The notes below the pieces were generated by a model. It saw nothing but the letters and a program-made list of their open reading frames with translations, had not been told where the DNA came from and did no database searches. Of a stretch of 64,000 nucleotides of DNA, positions 52,198-61,070 are shown piece by piece. How positions within the stretch are numbered: the first letter of the stretch is position 1; every line of letters begins with the position of its first letter. The translations under genes were made by a program, and so were the position numbers. Source of the stretch: Cellulosimicrobium protaetiae (lineage in GTDB: Bacteria; Actinomycetota; Actinomycetes; Actinomycetales; Cellulomonadaceae); contig NZ_CP052757.1 of NCBI RefSeq assembly GCF_009708005.2, positions 3,348,001 through 3,412,000 of the forward strand. Reading direction: 5' to 3'.

Positions 52198-52335
52198 CCG
52201 CCCGAGCCTACTGGCGCGCTCGCGCGCGGGGCGCACCGAACCGCGGCTCCCGCCTGTGGCAGCGCCCACAGGACCCTCCGTGCGGGTCTTCCCCGGAGGC
52301 CGGCCTCGGGACGGCCCCCGGTCTGGTCCGGGCGC

Positions 52336-52998
52336 TCAGGACGGACGGCCGCGCCCTGCCCGGAGGTCGGCGAGCATGCCGTCCACGAGCGACTCCTGGA
52401 GCAGGCCCGTGAGCAGGAACACGCTCACGAGGAAGCGGCGCGGTGCCCCACCCACCTCGTCCACCGGCCCGTCCTCGCCCTCGCGGTCCAGCTCGTCGTA
52501 CAGGCCCTCGACCTGCTCGTCGGTCCGCAGCCCGAGCCGTTCGGCGAGCACGAGGCGCACGTCCGTCAGCGCGCCCGCCACGTCCTCGGCGTCCTCCCGC
52601 GTCACGGCGAACGGGGCCGCCTCGCTCGGCTCCGAGTCCACGAGCATGCGCGCCAGCAGCACGAGCCGCCCGACCTTGCGCGCCGCGAGGTCGTCCTGGG
52701 TGAACCGCCGGAACTCGGTCGCCACGTCGGCGTCGTCCGACGCGTCGGGGAGCAGACGCCGCACGGCCGGGTCGGGCGGAGGCGTCGCGTCCGACCCGTG
52801 CCCACCCGGCAGCGGGCCCGTCCAGCCGGGAGGCGACCAGACGTCGTCGGGCACGGGCGCGGCGGGACCCGGCGCCCGCCCGGGCACGCCCTCCTGGAGC
52901 ATCTGGGCGACGTCGCCCGCGAGCTGCGCGAGCACGATCCGCTCCGACGGCTCGAGCTCCGCGACGTACCCGTGCGCCTCGGCGCGGAACGGCCTCAC
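52336..52998 (-). CDS. DUF2017 protein
   Basis: 220 residues, helical, no membrane segments. Begins [19 protein letters not shown], a Pro/Gly-rich insert at ~50-85, then [24 protein letters not shown] (~100-123). DUF2017 genes regularly follow clpS in actinobacteria, which suggests a link with ClpS/ClpC proteolysis; no function is known. GTG start overlaps the clpS stop. Confidence 0.87.
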   Translation of the reverse strand: MRPFRAEAHGYVAELEPSERIVLAQLAGDVAQMLQEGVPGRAPGPAAPVPDDVWSPPGWTGPLPGGHGSDATPPPDPAVRRLLPDASDDADVATEFRRFTQDDLAARKVGRLVLLARMLVDSEPSEAAPFAVTREDAEDVAGALTDVRLVLAERLGLRTDEQVEGLYDELDREGEDGPVDEVGGAPRRFLVSVFLLTGLLQESLVDGMLADLRAGRGRPS

Positions 52999-53330
52999 TG
53001 CTCGCCGTCCTTCTGCAGCGTCGCCCACAGCCCGAACCCGTGCATCGCCTGCACGTCGACCTCCATGCGCTCGCGATCGCCCGTCGACACGACGGCACGA
53101 CCCTCCTGGTGCACCTGCAGCATGAGCTGGTGGGCGCGCTCCGCCGCGTACCCGAAGTAGGACTCGAACACGTACGCGACGTAGCTCATGAGGTTGACCG
53201 GGTCGTTCCACACGAGGGTGACCCACGGGCTGTCGGGGAGGACGGTCTCGTCGACCCGGGTCGCCTCCTCGGGCACGGTCACGGACGCCAGCGCGCCGGT
53301 GGCGCGGGTGAAGATCGGCTGAGGGCTCAC
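52995..53330 (-). CDS. clpS: ClpS adaptor
   Basis: 111 residues. The family core [20 protein letters not shown] (~36-55) and [28 protein letters not shown] identify the N-end-rule adaptor that presents substrates to ClpC/ClpA. GTG start with TACAGT (53337-53342) six bases upstream on the minus strand: leaderless. Divergent to the nicotinate phosphoribosyltransferase gene. Confidence 0.95.
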   Translation of the reverse strand: MSPQPIFTRATGALASVTVPEEATRVDETVLPDSPWVTLVWNDPVNLMSYVAYVFESYFGYAAERAHQLMLQVHQEGRAVVSTGDRERMEVDVQAMHGFGLWATLQKDGEQ

Positions 53331-53382
53331 GCCACCACTGTATTCGTGGGCCTGTCGACACCCGTCGTGCCCGTCGCTGCCC

Positions 53383-53388
53383 TACCGT
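53383..53388 (+). promoter_or_regulatory. -10 element of pncB, leaderless
   Basis: TACCGT ends 7 nt before the ATG at 53396. Faces the clpS promoter TACAGT (53337-53342) 40 bp away. Confidence 0.5.
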
Positions 53389-53395
53389 ATTCCGC

Positions 53396-54826
53396 ATGAG
53401 CCTCGCCGACCCGGGCAGCGTCGCCCCCTCCCTCACCGACAGCGCTGCCTCGCCGGGACGACAGGCGGGCCCGGCGCCGCAGCGCCCGCCCTACCAGCCG
53501 GTCGCGTCGACCGCCCTCCTCACCGACCGCTACGAGCTGACGATGCTCCAGGCCGCGCTCGCGGACGGCACCGCCGACCGCCACTGCCTGTTCGAGGTCT
53601 TCACGCGCCGCCTCCCACCGGGGCGGCGGTACGGGGTCCTCGCGGGGACGGGACGCGTCCTGGAGGCGCTGTCGTCGTTCCGGTTCGGCGCCGAGGAGCT
53701 CGACTGGCTCCACGCGCAGTCCGTCGTCGACGACCGCACGCTCGAGTTCCTCGCCGGCTACCGGTTCACCGGGACCGTCTCCGGGTACGCCGAGGGCGAG
53801 GTCTTCTTCCCGCAGTCTCCCGTGATGACCGTCGAGGGCACGTTCGCCGAGGCGGTGCTGCTCGAGACGCTCGTGCTGTCGATCCTCAACTACGACTCCG
53901 CCGTCGCGTCCGCAGCGTCGCGCATGACGAGCGCCGCCGTCGAGCGCCCGTGCCTCGAGATGGGCGCGCGGCGCGCGCACGAGCAGGCCGCCGTCGCCGC
54001 AGCGCGCGCCGCGGTGGTCGGCGGGTTCGCCGGGACGTCCAACCTCGAGGCGGGGCGCCGCTACGGGCTGGCGACCATCGGCACCGCCGCGCACGCCTTC
54101 ACGCTCCTGCACGACGACGAGGAGTCGGCCTTCGCGTCGCAGGTCGCCTCGCTCGGTCCCGGCACCACGCTCCTCGTCGATACCTACGACGTACGCAAGG
54201 GCGTCCAGAACGCGGTACGCGCCGCCGGCGGGAGGCTCGGTGCCGTCCGGCTCGACTCCGGAGACCTCGGGGTGCTCGCCGTCGAGGTGCGCCGCCAGCT
54301 CGACTCCCTCGGCGCGCACGACACGAAGATCACGGTGACCTCGGACCTCGACGAGTACGCCATCGCGTCGCTCGCCGCCGCCCCCGTCGACTCGTACGGC
54401 GTCGGGACCTCGCTCGTCACCGGTTCCGGCGCGCCCACGTGCGGCATGGTCTACAAGCTCGTCGCCCGCGCCGACTCCTCCGGCGTGCTCCAGCCCGTCG
54501 CCAAGGCCTCCACGGCCAAGACCAGCACCGGCGGGCGCAAGGTCGCCGCGCGTCGGTACGACGTCGACGGCCGCGCGGTCGAGGAGGTCGTCGTGACCGG
54601 CGCCGACCTCGCCGTCCAGGAGTGGGAGCCCGACGACGGAGACCTCCGACCGCTCCAGGTCCCGCTCGTCGTCGACGGCGCGGTCGACTCGCGGTGGGTC
54701 GGGTCCTACGGCGTGCAGAACGCCGCGCACCGCCACCGCGAGGCCCGTGCCGAGCTGCCCCGCGGTGCCCGCCGCCTCTCGGCCGGCGACCCCGCGATCC
54801 CGACGGTCGTGCACACGATCCCCTGA
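53396..54826 (+). CDS. pncB: nicotinate phosphoribosyltransferase
   Basis: 476 residues. NAD salvage enzyme joining nicotinate and PRPP. Seen: TDRYELTMLQAALADG (~41-56), ILNYDSAVASAASRM (~163-177), LEMGARRAHEQAAV with the catalytic His/Arg neighbours, and LVDTYDVRKGVQNAV and VRLDSGDLG for the PRPP/phosphate site. About 40 unstructured residues precede the fold. It is monocistronic and convergent with the helicase. Confidence 0.95.
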   Translation: MSLADPGSVAPSLTDSAASPGRQAGPAPQRPPYQPVASTALLTDRYELTMLQAALADGTADRHCLFEVFTRRLPPGRRYGVLAGTGRVLEALSSFRFGAEELDWLHAQSVVDDRTLEFLAGYRFTGTVSGYAEGEVFFPQSPVMTVEGTFAEAVLLETLVLSILNYDSAVASAASRMTSAAVERPCLEMGARRAHEQAAVAAARAAVVGGFAGTSNLEAGRRYGLATIGTAAHAFTLLHDDEESAFASQVASLGPGTTLLVDTYDVRKGVQNAVRAAGGRLGAVRLDSGDLGVLAVEVRRQLDSLGAHDTKITVTSDLDEYAIASLAAAPVDSYGVGTSLVTGSGAPTCGMVYKLVARADSSGVLQPVAKASTAKTSTGGRKVAARRYDVDGRAVEEVVVTGADLAVQEWEPDDGDLRPLQVPLVVDGAVDSRWVGSYGVQNAAHRHREARAELPRGARRLSAGDPAIPTVVHTIP

Positions 54827-54863
54827 GCCCGCCGGAGCGTGTGACCGCGGTGCGACCCGGCTG

Positions 54864-56717
54864 CTACCGCTTGCCGACGAACCAGCCGCGGACGGTCGCG
54901 ACACGTGCATCGAGCTGCTCGACCGTCGCGAGCGGGACCTCGGGCCCGCCGCAACGGCGCCGCAGCTCGGTGTGCACGGACCCGTGCGGCTGCCCGCTGC
55001 GGCGCGACCAGGCGGAGACGAGCCGCTGCAGCTCCTTGCGCAGCTCGGCCGCCCGACGGTGGTCCATCTCGGCCCGCTCGCGCTCCGCGGACTGCGTGCT
55101 CCTGGAGCGCGCGCTGATCTGGTCGGCCTGACGCTGGCGCAGGAGCGTGGTGACCTGGTCGGCGTCGAGGAGACCAGGGAGGCCGAGGAAGTCGAGCTCC
55201 TCGTCCGACCCGACGTCCGCGCCCGTCCCGAACTCGCCGCCGTCGAACAGGACGCGGTCGAACGAGGCCTGCGCCTCGAGCGCCTCGAACGACCCCTGGA
55301 CGAGCTCGCCCGACGCCTTGTCCTCGCGGTTCGCCTCGGCGAGAAGCGCATCCTCGGGGTTGAAGCCCTCACCCTGCTCCTCCGCCGTGAGCGGTCGGTC
55401 GAGCGCGTGGTCCCGCTCGATCTCCAGCCCGTTCGCCAGCTCCAGCAGGTGCGGGACGCTGGGCAGGAACACCGACGCCGTCTCACCCCGCTTGCGGGCA
55501 CGCACGAACCGCCCGACGGCCTGCGCGAAGAACAGCGGGGTCGCCGTCGACGTGGCGTACACGCCCACGGCCAGGCGCGGGACGTCCACACCCTCTGACA
55601 CCATGCGCACCGCGACCATCCAGCGGCCGTCGCCGTCGGAGAACTCCTCGATGCGGCTGCTCGCCCCGTCGTCGTCCGACAGCACCACGGTCGGGGACTT
55701 CCCGGTGATCCGGGCGAGGTGGCCCGCGTACGCGCGCGCGTCGGTCTGGTCGGTCGCGATCACGAGTCCCCCGGCGTCGGGGATCGCGCGCCGCACCTCG
55801 GTGAGGCGCTTGTCCGCCGCCGCGAGGACCGACGGGATCCACTCGCCGTTCGGGTCGAGCGCGGTGCGCCACGCCTGGCCCGTCATGTCCTTCGTGAGCG
55901 CCTCGCCCAGACGTGCGCTCACCTCGTCGCCGGCCTTGGTGCGCCAGCGCATGTTGCCCGAGTACGACAGGAACAGCACCGGGCGCACGACGTGGTCCCG
56001 CAGCGCGTCGCCGTAACCGTACGTGTAGTCCGCGCGCGAGCGGCGGATGCCGTCAGGACCGCGGTCGTACTCGACGAACGGGATCGCCGCGGTGTCGGAC
56101 CGGAAGGGCGTGCCCGTCAGTGCGAGACGACGCGTCGCGTCCTCGAACGCCTCGCGCACGGCGTCGCCCCACGACAGCGCGTCGCCCCCGTGGTGCACCT
56201 CGTCGAGGATGACGAGCGTCCGGTCGGCGGTCGTGCGCGCCGCGTGCAGCGCGGGCTTGGCAGCGATCTGCGCGTACGTCAGCGCGACGCCGTCGTAGTG
56301 GGCGCCGTGCCGGCCCTGGCTGTTGCGGAAGTTGGGGTCGATCCGGATGCCGACGCGTGCCGCGGCGTCGGCCCACTGGTGCTTGAGGTGCTCGGTCGGT
56401 GCGACGACCGTCACCCGCCGCACGATCCCCTGCTCGAGCAGCTCGGTCGCGACCCGCAGCGCGAACGTCGTCTTGCCCGCACCCGGGGTCGCGACCGCGA
56501 GGAAGTCGCGCGGCGCGCGGGTGCGATACAGCTCGAGCGCCTCGGCCTGCCACGCGCGCAGCTTCGACGCCGAGCCCCACGGGGCGCGACGCGGGAACGC
56601 GGGCGACAGGTGCGACGCCGCAGCCGACGACGGGCTCTGCGGCGCGGGCGGGCTGGTCCTGCTACGGGTGTCGGGGGCGGAGTGACCGGTGGACGTCGTG
56701 TGGTGCTCCCCGCTCAC
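54864..56717 (-). CDS. superfamily 2 DEAD/DEAH helicase
   Basis: 617 residues. Helicase motifs in order: Q-like AWQAEALELY, I (PGAGKTT, ~79-85), Ia PTEHLKHQW, II DEVHH (DEVH, ~168), III LTGTPFR, then the C-terminal RecA domain with MVSEGVDVPRLAVGVYA and AVGRFVRARKRGETA (VI, Arg fingers). A C-terminal ~110-residue helical region follows. SF2 DEAH enzymes of this type are RAD3/UvrB-like DNA or RNA translocases; the exact role is unknown. GTG overlaps the DUF3039 stop (GTGA). Confidence 0.9.
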   Translation of the reverse strand: MSGEHHTTSTGHSAPDTRSRTSPPAPQSPSSAAASHLSPAFPRRAPWGSASKLRAWQAEALELYRTRAPRDFLAVATPGAGKTTFALRVATELLEQGIVRRVTVVAPTEHLKHQWADAAARVGIRIDPNFRNSQGRHGAHYDGVALTYAQIAAKPALHAARTTADRTLVILDEVHHGGDALSWGDAVREAFEDATRRLALTGTPFRSDTAAIPFVEYDRGPDGIRRSRADYTYGYGDALRDHVVRPVLFLSYSGNMRWRTKAGDEVSARLGEALTKDMTGQAWRTALDPNGEWIPSVLAAADKRLTEVRRAIPDAGGLVIATDQTDARAYAGHLARITGKSPTVVLSDDDGASSRIEEFSDGDGRWMVAVRMVSEGVDVPRLAVGVYATSTATPLFFAQAVGRFVRARKRGETASVFLPSVPHLLELANGLEIERDHALDRPLTAEEQGEGFNPEDALLAEANREDKASGELVQGSFEALEAQASFDRVLFDGGEFGTGADVGSDEELDFLGLPGLLDADQVTTLLRQRQADQISARSRSTQSAERERAEMDHRRAAELRKELQRLVSAWSRRSGQPHGSVHTELRRRCGGPEVPLATVEQLDARVATVRGWFVGKR

Positions 56718-57049
56718 TTGCCGGAGTCACCCTCGCCGTCCTGCGGGTCCCGCAGACCGTCGTAGATCTCCTTGCACGTGGGGCACACGGGGAACTTGTT
56801 CGGGTCGCGACCGGGCACCCACACCTTGCCGCAGAGCGCGATCACCGGCTTGCCGGAGAGTGCGGACTCCATGATCTTCTCCTTGCGCACGTAGTGCGCG
56901 AAGCGCTCGTGGTCGCCCGGCTCGGTCTGCTCGCGCGTCTCCTCGCGCTCGAGCACCCCGGTCGACGTGCCGGTCGTCGGCTCGGTCGCGGGGTTCCGGA
57001 ACGGGTCCTCAGGACCCCCGGGGGGCGTGCTCGCACGGAGTTCGATCAT
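56714..57049 (-). CDS. DUF3039 protein with zinc ribbon
   Basis: 111 residues. C-terminal half carries ALCGKVWVPGRDPNKFPVCPTCKE, a Cys-based zinc ribbon with one Cys in LCGK and the pair CPTC. Preceding it is the conserved HERFAHYVRKEKI. DUF3039 proteins are actinobacterial and typically lie next to this helicase; the pair probably acts together in nucleic-acid metabolism. ATG start with TAGACT (57057-57062) seven bases upstream. Confidence 0.9.
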   Translation of the reverse strand: MIELRASTPPGGPEDPFRNPATEPTTGTSTGVLEREETREQTEPGDHERFAHYVRKEKIMESALSGKPVIALCGKVWVPGRDPNKFPVCPTCKEIYDGLRDPQDGEGDSGK

Positions 57050-57137
57050 GACCCGAAGTCTACGTCGCGCTGCCGACACCTGTGGGGGCTCTACGCCCGC
57101 GACAGACGCACGATGGCCCGTGCCCAGCGACGAAAGA

Positions 57138-57183
57138 GCCCGCCGGCACACGGTCCAGGGGCGTGGACCGTGCACCGGCGGGC
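57138..57183 (-). terminator. terminator of the nag operon
   Basis: GCCCGCCGG and CACGGTCCA (57138-57157) pair with TGGACCGTG and CCGGCGGGC (57164-57183), giving an 18-bp stem with one small bulge and a 6-nt loop, followed on the minus strand by TCTTTCG. Located 44 nt after the nagB stop. Confidence 0.85.
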
Positions 57184-57226
57184 GGCTCCGAGCGGCGGGT
57201 GAGACCCGCGCGGCCTGGGCAGCGGC

Positions 57227-58009
57227 CTACAGGCCCTGCCAGTCGGGCTTGGACGCGTAGGTCTGGCGGTAGTAGTCCCCGAGCTGCAGGCGCGAGGCCG
57301 CCGCGTCGTCGACCAGCACCGTCGCGTGCGGGTGCATCTGCATGATCGTCGCGGGCCACAACGCGCTGACCGGGCCCTCCACGAGCTGGTGCACCGCCTC
57401 CGCCTTGCCCCGGCCCGTGGCCAGCAGCACCAGGTGCCGCGCCGACATGATCGTCGCCAGCCCCTGCGTCAGGCAGTGCCGCGGCACCCGGTCCACGTCG
57501 TCGCCGAAGAACCGCGCGTTGTCCACCCGCGTCTGCGCCGTCAACGTCTTGATCCGCGTCCGCGACGCCAGCGACGACCCCGGCTCGTTGAACGCGATGT
57601 GCCCGTCGGTGCCGATCCCCAGGATCTGCACGTCCACACCCCCCGCGGCCGCGATCGACTCCTCGTACGCCGCGCACGCCGCCACCAGGTCCGCCGCGTT
57701 GCCGTCCGGGCCCTGGACCGCGCCCTCGGCGAAGTCCACCCGCGACGCGATCTCGGTCTCGATCACGTTCCGGTACCGCTCGGGGTGCTCCGCGGGCAGG
57801 CCCACGTACTCGTCGAGCATGAACGCCTTCACCCGGGCGAACGACAACCCGTCCTCACGGTGCCGGCGCGCCAGCTCGTCGTACACCTTCAACGGCGACG
57901 AGCCCGTCGCCAGCCCCAGCACCGCCCGAGGCCGCGACCGCACCACCGCCTCGATCGCGTCCGCAGCCAGCACCGCCAACCGCTCCGCAGGAGCGATCAC
58001 GACCTCCAT
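57227..58009 (-). CDS. nagB: glucosamine-6-phosphate deaminase
   Basis: 260 residues. Converts glucosamine-6-phosphate to fructose-6-phosphate and ammonia. ATGSSPLKVYDEL (~34-46), MLDEYVGL (~66-73) with the catalytic Asp, and GIGTDGHIAFNEPGSS (~135-150) with the His-Glu pair. Last gene of the operon; the ATG overlaps the ROK-kinase stop by one base (TGATG). Confidence 0.95.
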   Translation of the reverse strand: MEVVIAPAERLAVLAADAIEAVVRSRPRAVLGLATGSSPLKVYDELARRHREDGLSFARVKAFMLDEYVGLPAEHPERYRNVIETEIASRVDFAEGAVQGPDGNAADLVAACAAYEESIAAAGGVDVQILGIGTDGHIAFNEPGSSLASRTRIKTLTAQTRVDNARFFGDDVDRVPRHCLTQGLATIMSARHLVLLATGRGKAEAVHQLVEGPVSALWPATIMQMHPHATVLVDDAAASRLQLGDYYRQTYASKPDWQGL

Positions 58010-59034
58010 CACAACACCTTTCGACGGCCGACGAGGGCAGCGCCCACCGCGGCGACGGGGACGTCCGTCGGAGCGAGAGACACCCGCTCCGCGAGACGCA
58101 ACGAGGACAGGAACGGGGACGTGCTCGACTGCGCGTCGAGCGCCGCACGCACGGCGTCGAGGAGCGGCTGCCCCAGCGCGGAGACGCCACCCCCGAGCAC
58201 GACGTGCCGCACGTCGACCGAGAGCTCGAGGATCCGGACCGCGGACGCGACCGCGGACGCGAACTCGTCCTTGATCCGGACGGCCTCCGGGTCGCCGGCC
58301 GCCGCGGCCTCGAAGAGCTCCGCGGGCGCCGGTCGACCGTGACGCGACGGCCACCGGGCCGACACCGCGGAACCCGAGGCGTACACCTCGACGCAGCCCC
58401 GCTGGCCGCACGCGCACTCCGGGCCACGGGGATCGATGGGGATGTGCCCGATCTCCCCCGCCGCACCGCTCACGCCGCGCCGCAGCTCACCACCGAGGAC
58501 GATGCCGGCGGCGAGCCCGGTGCCGAGCGCGAGGAACGCGAGGTCCGCGCCGTCGTCGCCCCGCAGGTGCGACGCCCCGAGCGCGGCGACGTTGAGGTCG
58601 TTGTCGACCTGGACCGGGACGCCCCCGAGCTCCGCGGACAACGCGTCGGCCAGGGCGAACCGCCCTCCCTCGATCCCCAGGTTGACCGCGTGGGTGACCG
58701 AGCCGTCCGTCGGGTCCACCAGGCCGGGCACGCCCACACCGACGCCGTCGAGGTCGGCGAGGTCGACGCCCGAGCGGCGCACGACCTCCCGGACGGCACG
58801 CGCCGCGCTCGCCACGACACCCTGCGGACCGCGGACGGTCGGCAGGCGCAGCGTCTCGCGTGCGGCACCCTCGGGGTCGAGGTACGCGGCGAGCACCTTG
58901 GTGCCGCCGATGTCGAGTCCGACCGCGCTCCCGGCACCTGCCGGGACCCTTCTGGGCGACGGACGGTCGGGGCGCCCGGCCGGGGCTGCGGCTGCCTCGC
59001 CGTTCAGCGAGGCAGCCGTGCTCAGGTCGCTCAC
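58009..59034 (-). CDS. ROK-family sugar kinase (probable GlcNAc kinase)
   Basis: 341 residues. Phosphate motif GLDIGGTKVLAAY (~39-51), zinc site CACGQRGCVE and the ROK signature VPGLVDPTDG. No helix-turn-helix, so it is a kinase and not a repressor. Position before nagB suggests it phosphorylates N-acetylglucosamine or glucosamine brought in by the upstream ABC transporter. No nagA gene is seen in the window. GTG start, one base from the permease stop. Confidence 0.88.
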   Translation of the reverse strand: MSDLSTAASLNGEAAAAPAGRPDRPSPRRVPAGAGSAVGLDIGGTKVLAAYLDPEGAARETLRLPTVRGPQGVVASAARAVREVVRRSGVDLADLDGVGVGVPGLVDPTDGSVTHAVNLGIEGGRFALADALSAELGGVPVQVDNDLNVAALGASHLRGDDGADLAFLALGTGLAAGIVLGGELRRGVSGAAGEIGHIPIDPRGPECACGQRGCVEVYASGSAVSARWPSRHGRPAPAELFEAAAAGDPEAVRIKDEFASAVASAVRILELSVDVRHVVLGGGVSALGQPLLDAVRAALDAQSSTSPFLSSLRLAERVSLAPTDVPVAAVGAALVGRRKVL

Positions 59035-59035
59035 G

Positions 59036-59968
59036 TCAGCCCTTCACCGCACCCGAGACGAGGCCACCGGTCATCCGACCCTGGACGATGAGGAAGAAGA
59101 TCACCACGGGGATGGCGATGAGCACTGCCCCTGCCATGAGAGCGCCCCAGTTGGTCGCCTGGGTCGCCTGCTGGTAGGTCCGGAGCCACACCGGGAGGGT
59201 CATCGACTCCGGGCGCGACATGATGATCAGCGCCATGACGAACTCGTTCCAGGCCTGGATGAAGGCGAAGACACCTGTGGCGACGAGGCCCGGCGCGAGC
59301 AGCGGGAACGTGATCTTCCAGAACGCCCTGCCGCGCGAGCAGCCGTCGATCATGGCGGCTTCCTCGAGCTCGGCCGGCACGCCGTTGACGAACCCGCGCA
59401 GCGTCCAGATCGTGAAGGGCAGCACGCCGGAGACGTAGACGATGCCGAGACCGATGATCGTGTTGAGCATCTGCCAGCCGTCGATGATCCGGAAGATCGA
59501 GATCATCATCGCCTCGCCCGGGATCATCTGGACGACGAGGACCGCGATGATGAACGCGCGGCGACCCTTGAAGCGGAACCGGGTCACGGCCAACGAGGCG
59601 AGGAAGCCGAGGATCATCGCGATGACGAGCGTGAAGAAGGTCACCGCGAGCGAGTTGCCCATCGCGGGCACGAATGGCGCTCGCGAGTCGTCGGTGATGG
59701 CGCTCTCGTAGTTGCTCAGCGTGAAGACGTCGGGGGTCGGGAAGAACTTGAGATCCGTACCACGAATAAGGTTCGACGGCAGGAACGAGGTGTTGATCAT
59801 CCAGTAGACCGGGAAGACCGACGCCACGAAGACGATGATCGCGAGGATCGCGAAGACCACGTTCGCGGCCTTCTTGCGCTGCGTGTCACGGCTCTTGCGG
59901 GGGGCGGTCTTGACGGCCGCCGAGGCGTGCCGTACCGAGGCGCGAGGGGTGGTCGAGATGGTGCTCAC
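59036..59968 (-). CDS. sugar ABC permease, MalG type
   Basis: 310 residues, six helices (CUT1 family). EAA loop AELEEAAMIDGCSRGRAFWK (~196-215), which binds the ATPase. ~38 charged residues precede the first helix. No ATPase gene is in this operon, as is usual in actinobacteria where a shared MsiK ATPase serves several CUT1 importers. GTG overlaps the MalF-type permease stop. Confidence 0.91.
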   Translation of the reverse strand: MSTISTTPRASVRHASAAVKTAPRKSRDTQRKKAANVVFAILAIIVFVASVFPVYWMINTSFLPSNLIRGTDLKFFPTPDVFTLSNYESAITDDSRAPFVPAMGNSLAVTFFTLVIAMILGFLASLAVTRFRFKGRRAFIIAVLVVQMIPGEAMMISIFRIIDGWQMLNTIIGLGIVYVSGVLPFTIWTLRGFVNGVPAELEEAAMIDGCSRGRAFWKITFPLLAPGLVATGVFAFIQAWNEFVMALIIMSRPESMTLPVWLRTYQQATQATNWGALMAGAVLIAIPVVIFFLIVQGRMTGGLVSGAVKG

Positions 59969-60918
59969 AGTTCTTCCTCCCGGACCGTCTGGCGCACGTA
60001 GTAGAACGAGATGCCGAGCATGATGAAGACGAAGATCACCGAGATCGCGCCGGCGAGGCCGTAGTGACCCTGCGCCATGCCCATCTGGTAGATGTACACG
60101 CCGATCGTGTTCGTCTTCTCCCGGTCACCGCCGACACCTTGGAGGGCGTAGATCTGCGTGAACACGCGCAGGTCCCAGATGATCGACAGCACGATGAGCA
60201 CCGTGATGATGCTGCGCACGTACGGGATCATGATGAGGCGGAAGCGCTGGACCGGGCCCGCGCCGTCGAGCTGCGCTGCCTCGAGCACCTCTCCAGGGAT
60301 CTGCGTGAGGCCCGCGTACATGGTGAACGCGACGAACGGGATGGCGCCCCACACGATGATGATCGTCGCGATGAGGAAGAACTGGAGGGGGTTGAGGAGC
60401 CACGAGTGGCCCATCCAGTTGTCCCCCGTGATCGTCGTCAGGAGGTTGTTGATCACGCCGTACTGCGTGTCGAAGATCCAGCCCCAGACGATGGTCGCCG
60501 CGAGCGCCGGCATGGCCCACGCGAGCAGCAGGCCGACCGAGACCAGCAGGCGGAAGCCGTTGCCGAGCCGCATCATGAGCAGCGCGATGAGGGTGCCGAG
60601 CACCATGGTCAGGGCGACGCAGACGACCATGAACAGGAAGCTGCGCAGCAGAACGGTCCAGAAGCCGTCGACGTCGGTGAGGACCTGGACGTAGTTGTCG
60701 AAGCCGACCCACTCGGCGGGCTGACCCATGAGCTGGGCCCGCTCGTACTCCTGGAACGACATGACGAACAGTCGGACGATCGGGTACCCGACCAGGATCC
60801 CCAGCACGACGAGGCTAGGGACGAGGAGCGTCCACGGCAGGATCGGAGGACGCCGCTTCTTGGGTGGCCGCACGGCGCCGGGGCGCTCGGTGCGGGGTTC
60901 GAGGGTGGTTGAGCTCAT
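59965..60918 (-). CDS. sugar ABC permease, MalF type
   Basis: 317 residues, about six helices. EAA loop GEVLEAAQLDGAGPVQRFRL (positions ~216-235, D-G key residues). It pairs with the MalG-type permease. It starts at an ATG; two hairpins lie between it and the binding-protein gene upstream (60983-61064). Confidence 0.91.
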   Translation of the reverse strand: MSSTTLEPRTERPGAVRPPKKRRPPILPWTLLVPSLVVLGILVGYPIVRLFVMSFQEYERAQLMGQPAEWVGFDNYVQVLTDVDGFWTVLLRSFLFMVVCVALTMVLGTLIALLMMRLGNGFRLLVSVGLLLAWAMPALAATIVWGWIFDTQYGVINNLLTTITGDNWMGHSWLLNPLQFFLIATIIIVWGAIPFVAFTMYAGLTQIPGEVLEAAQLDGAGPVQRFRLIMIPYVRSIITVLIVLSIIWDLRVFTQIYALQGVGGDREKTNTIGVYIYQMGMAQGHYGLAGAISVIFVFIMLGISFYYVRQTVREEEL

Positions 60919-60982
60919 TTCCTCACTCCGTCAGGGGTGCGCGGTGGTGCGCAGGTGACGTGCCGACGGCCCGTCATGGGAA

Positions 60983-61015
60983 GGGGTGGGGGCTCCCACG
61001 AGGAGACCCCACCCC
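60983..61015 (-). terminator. second intercistronic hairpin in the nag operon
   Basis: GGGGTGGG (60983-60990) pairs with CCCACCCC (61008-61015). With the hairpin at 61031-61064 it separates the binding protein from the permeases and may lower expression of the latter or protect the upstream mRNA. Confidence 0.55.
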
Positions 61016-61030
61016 TGACGGCTCGAGCCT

Positions 61031-61064
61031 CCGGTGGCGCCCGGACGAGGCCGGGCGCCACCGG
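61031..61064 (-). terminator. intercistronic hairpin directly after the binding-protein gene
   Basis: CCGGTGGCGCCCGG (61031-61044), loop ACGAGG, CCGGGCGCCACCGG (61051-61064): perfect 14-bp stem, 6 nt after the stop codon. Partial terminator or mRNA stabiliser, common after binding-protein genes. Confidence 0.7.
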
Positions 61065-61070
61065 ACGGGC

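Noticed and set aside
58987-59016. Inverted repeat GCTGCCTCGC/GCGAGGCAGC near the start of the ROK kinase
   Set aside because: It lies within coding sequence of Ala-rich N-terminal codons and is explained by codon composition.
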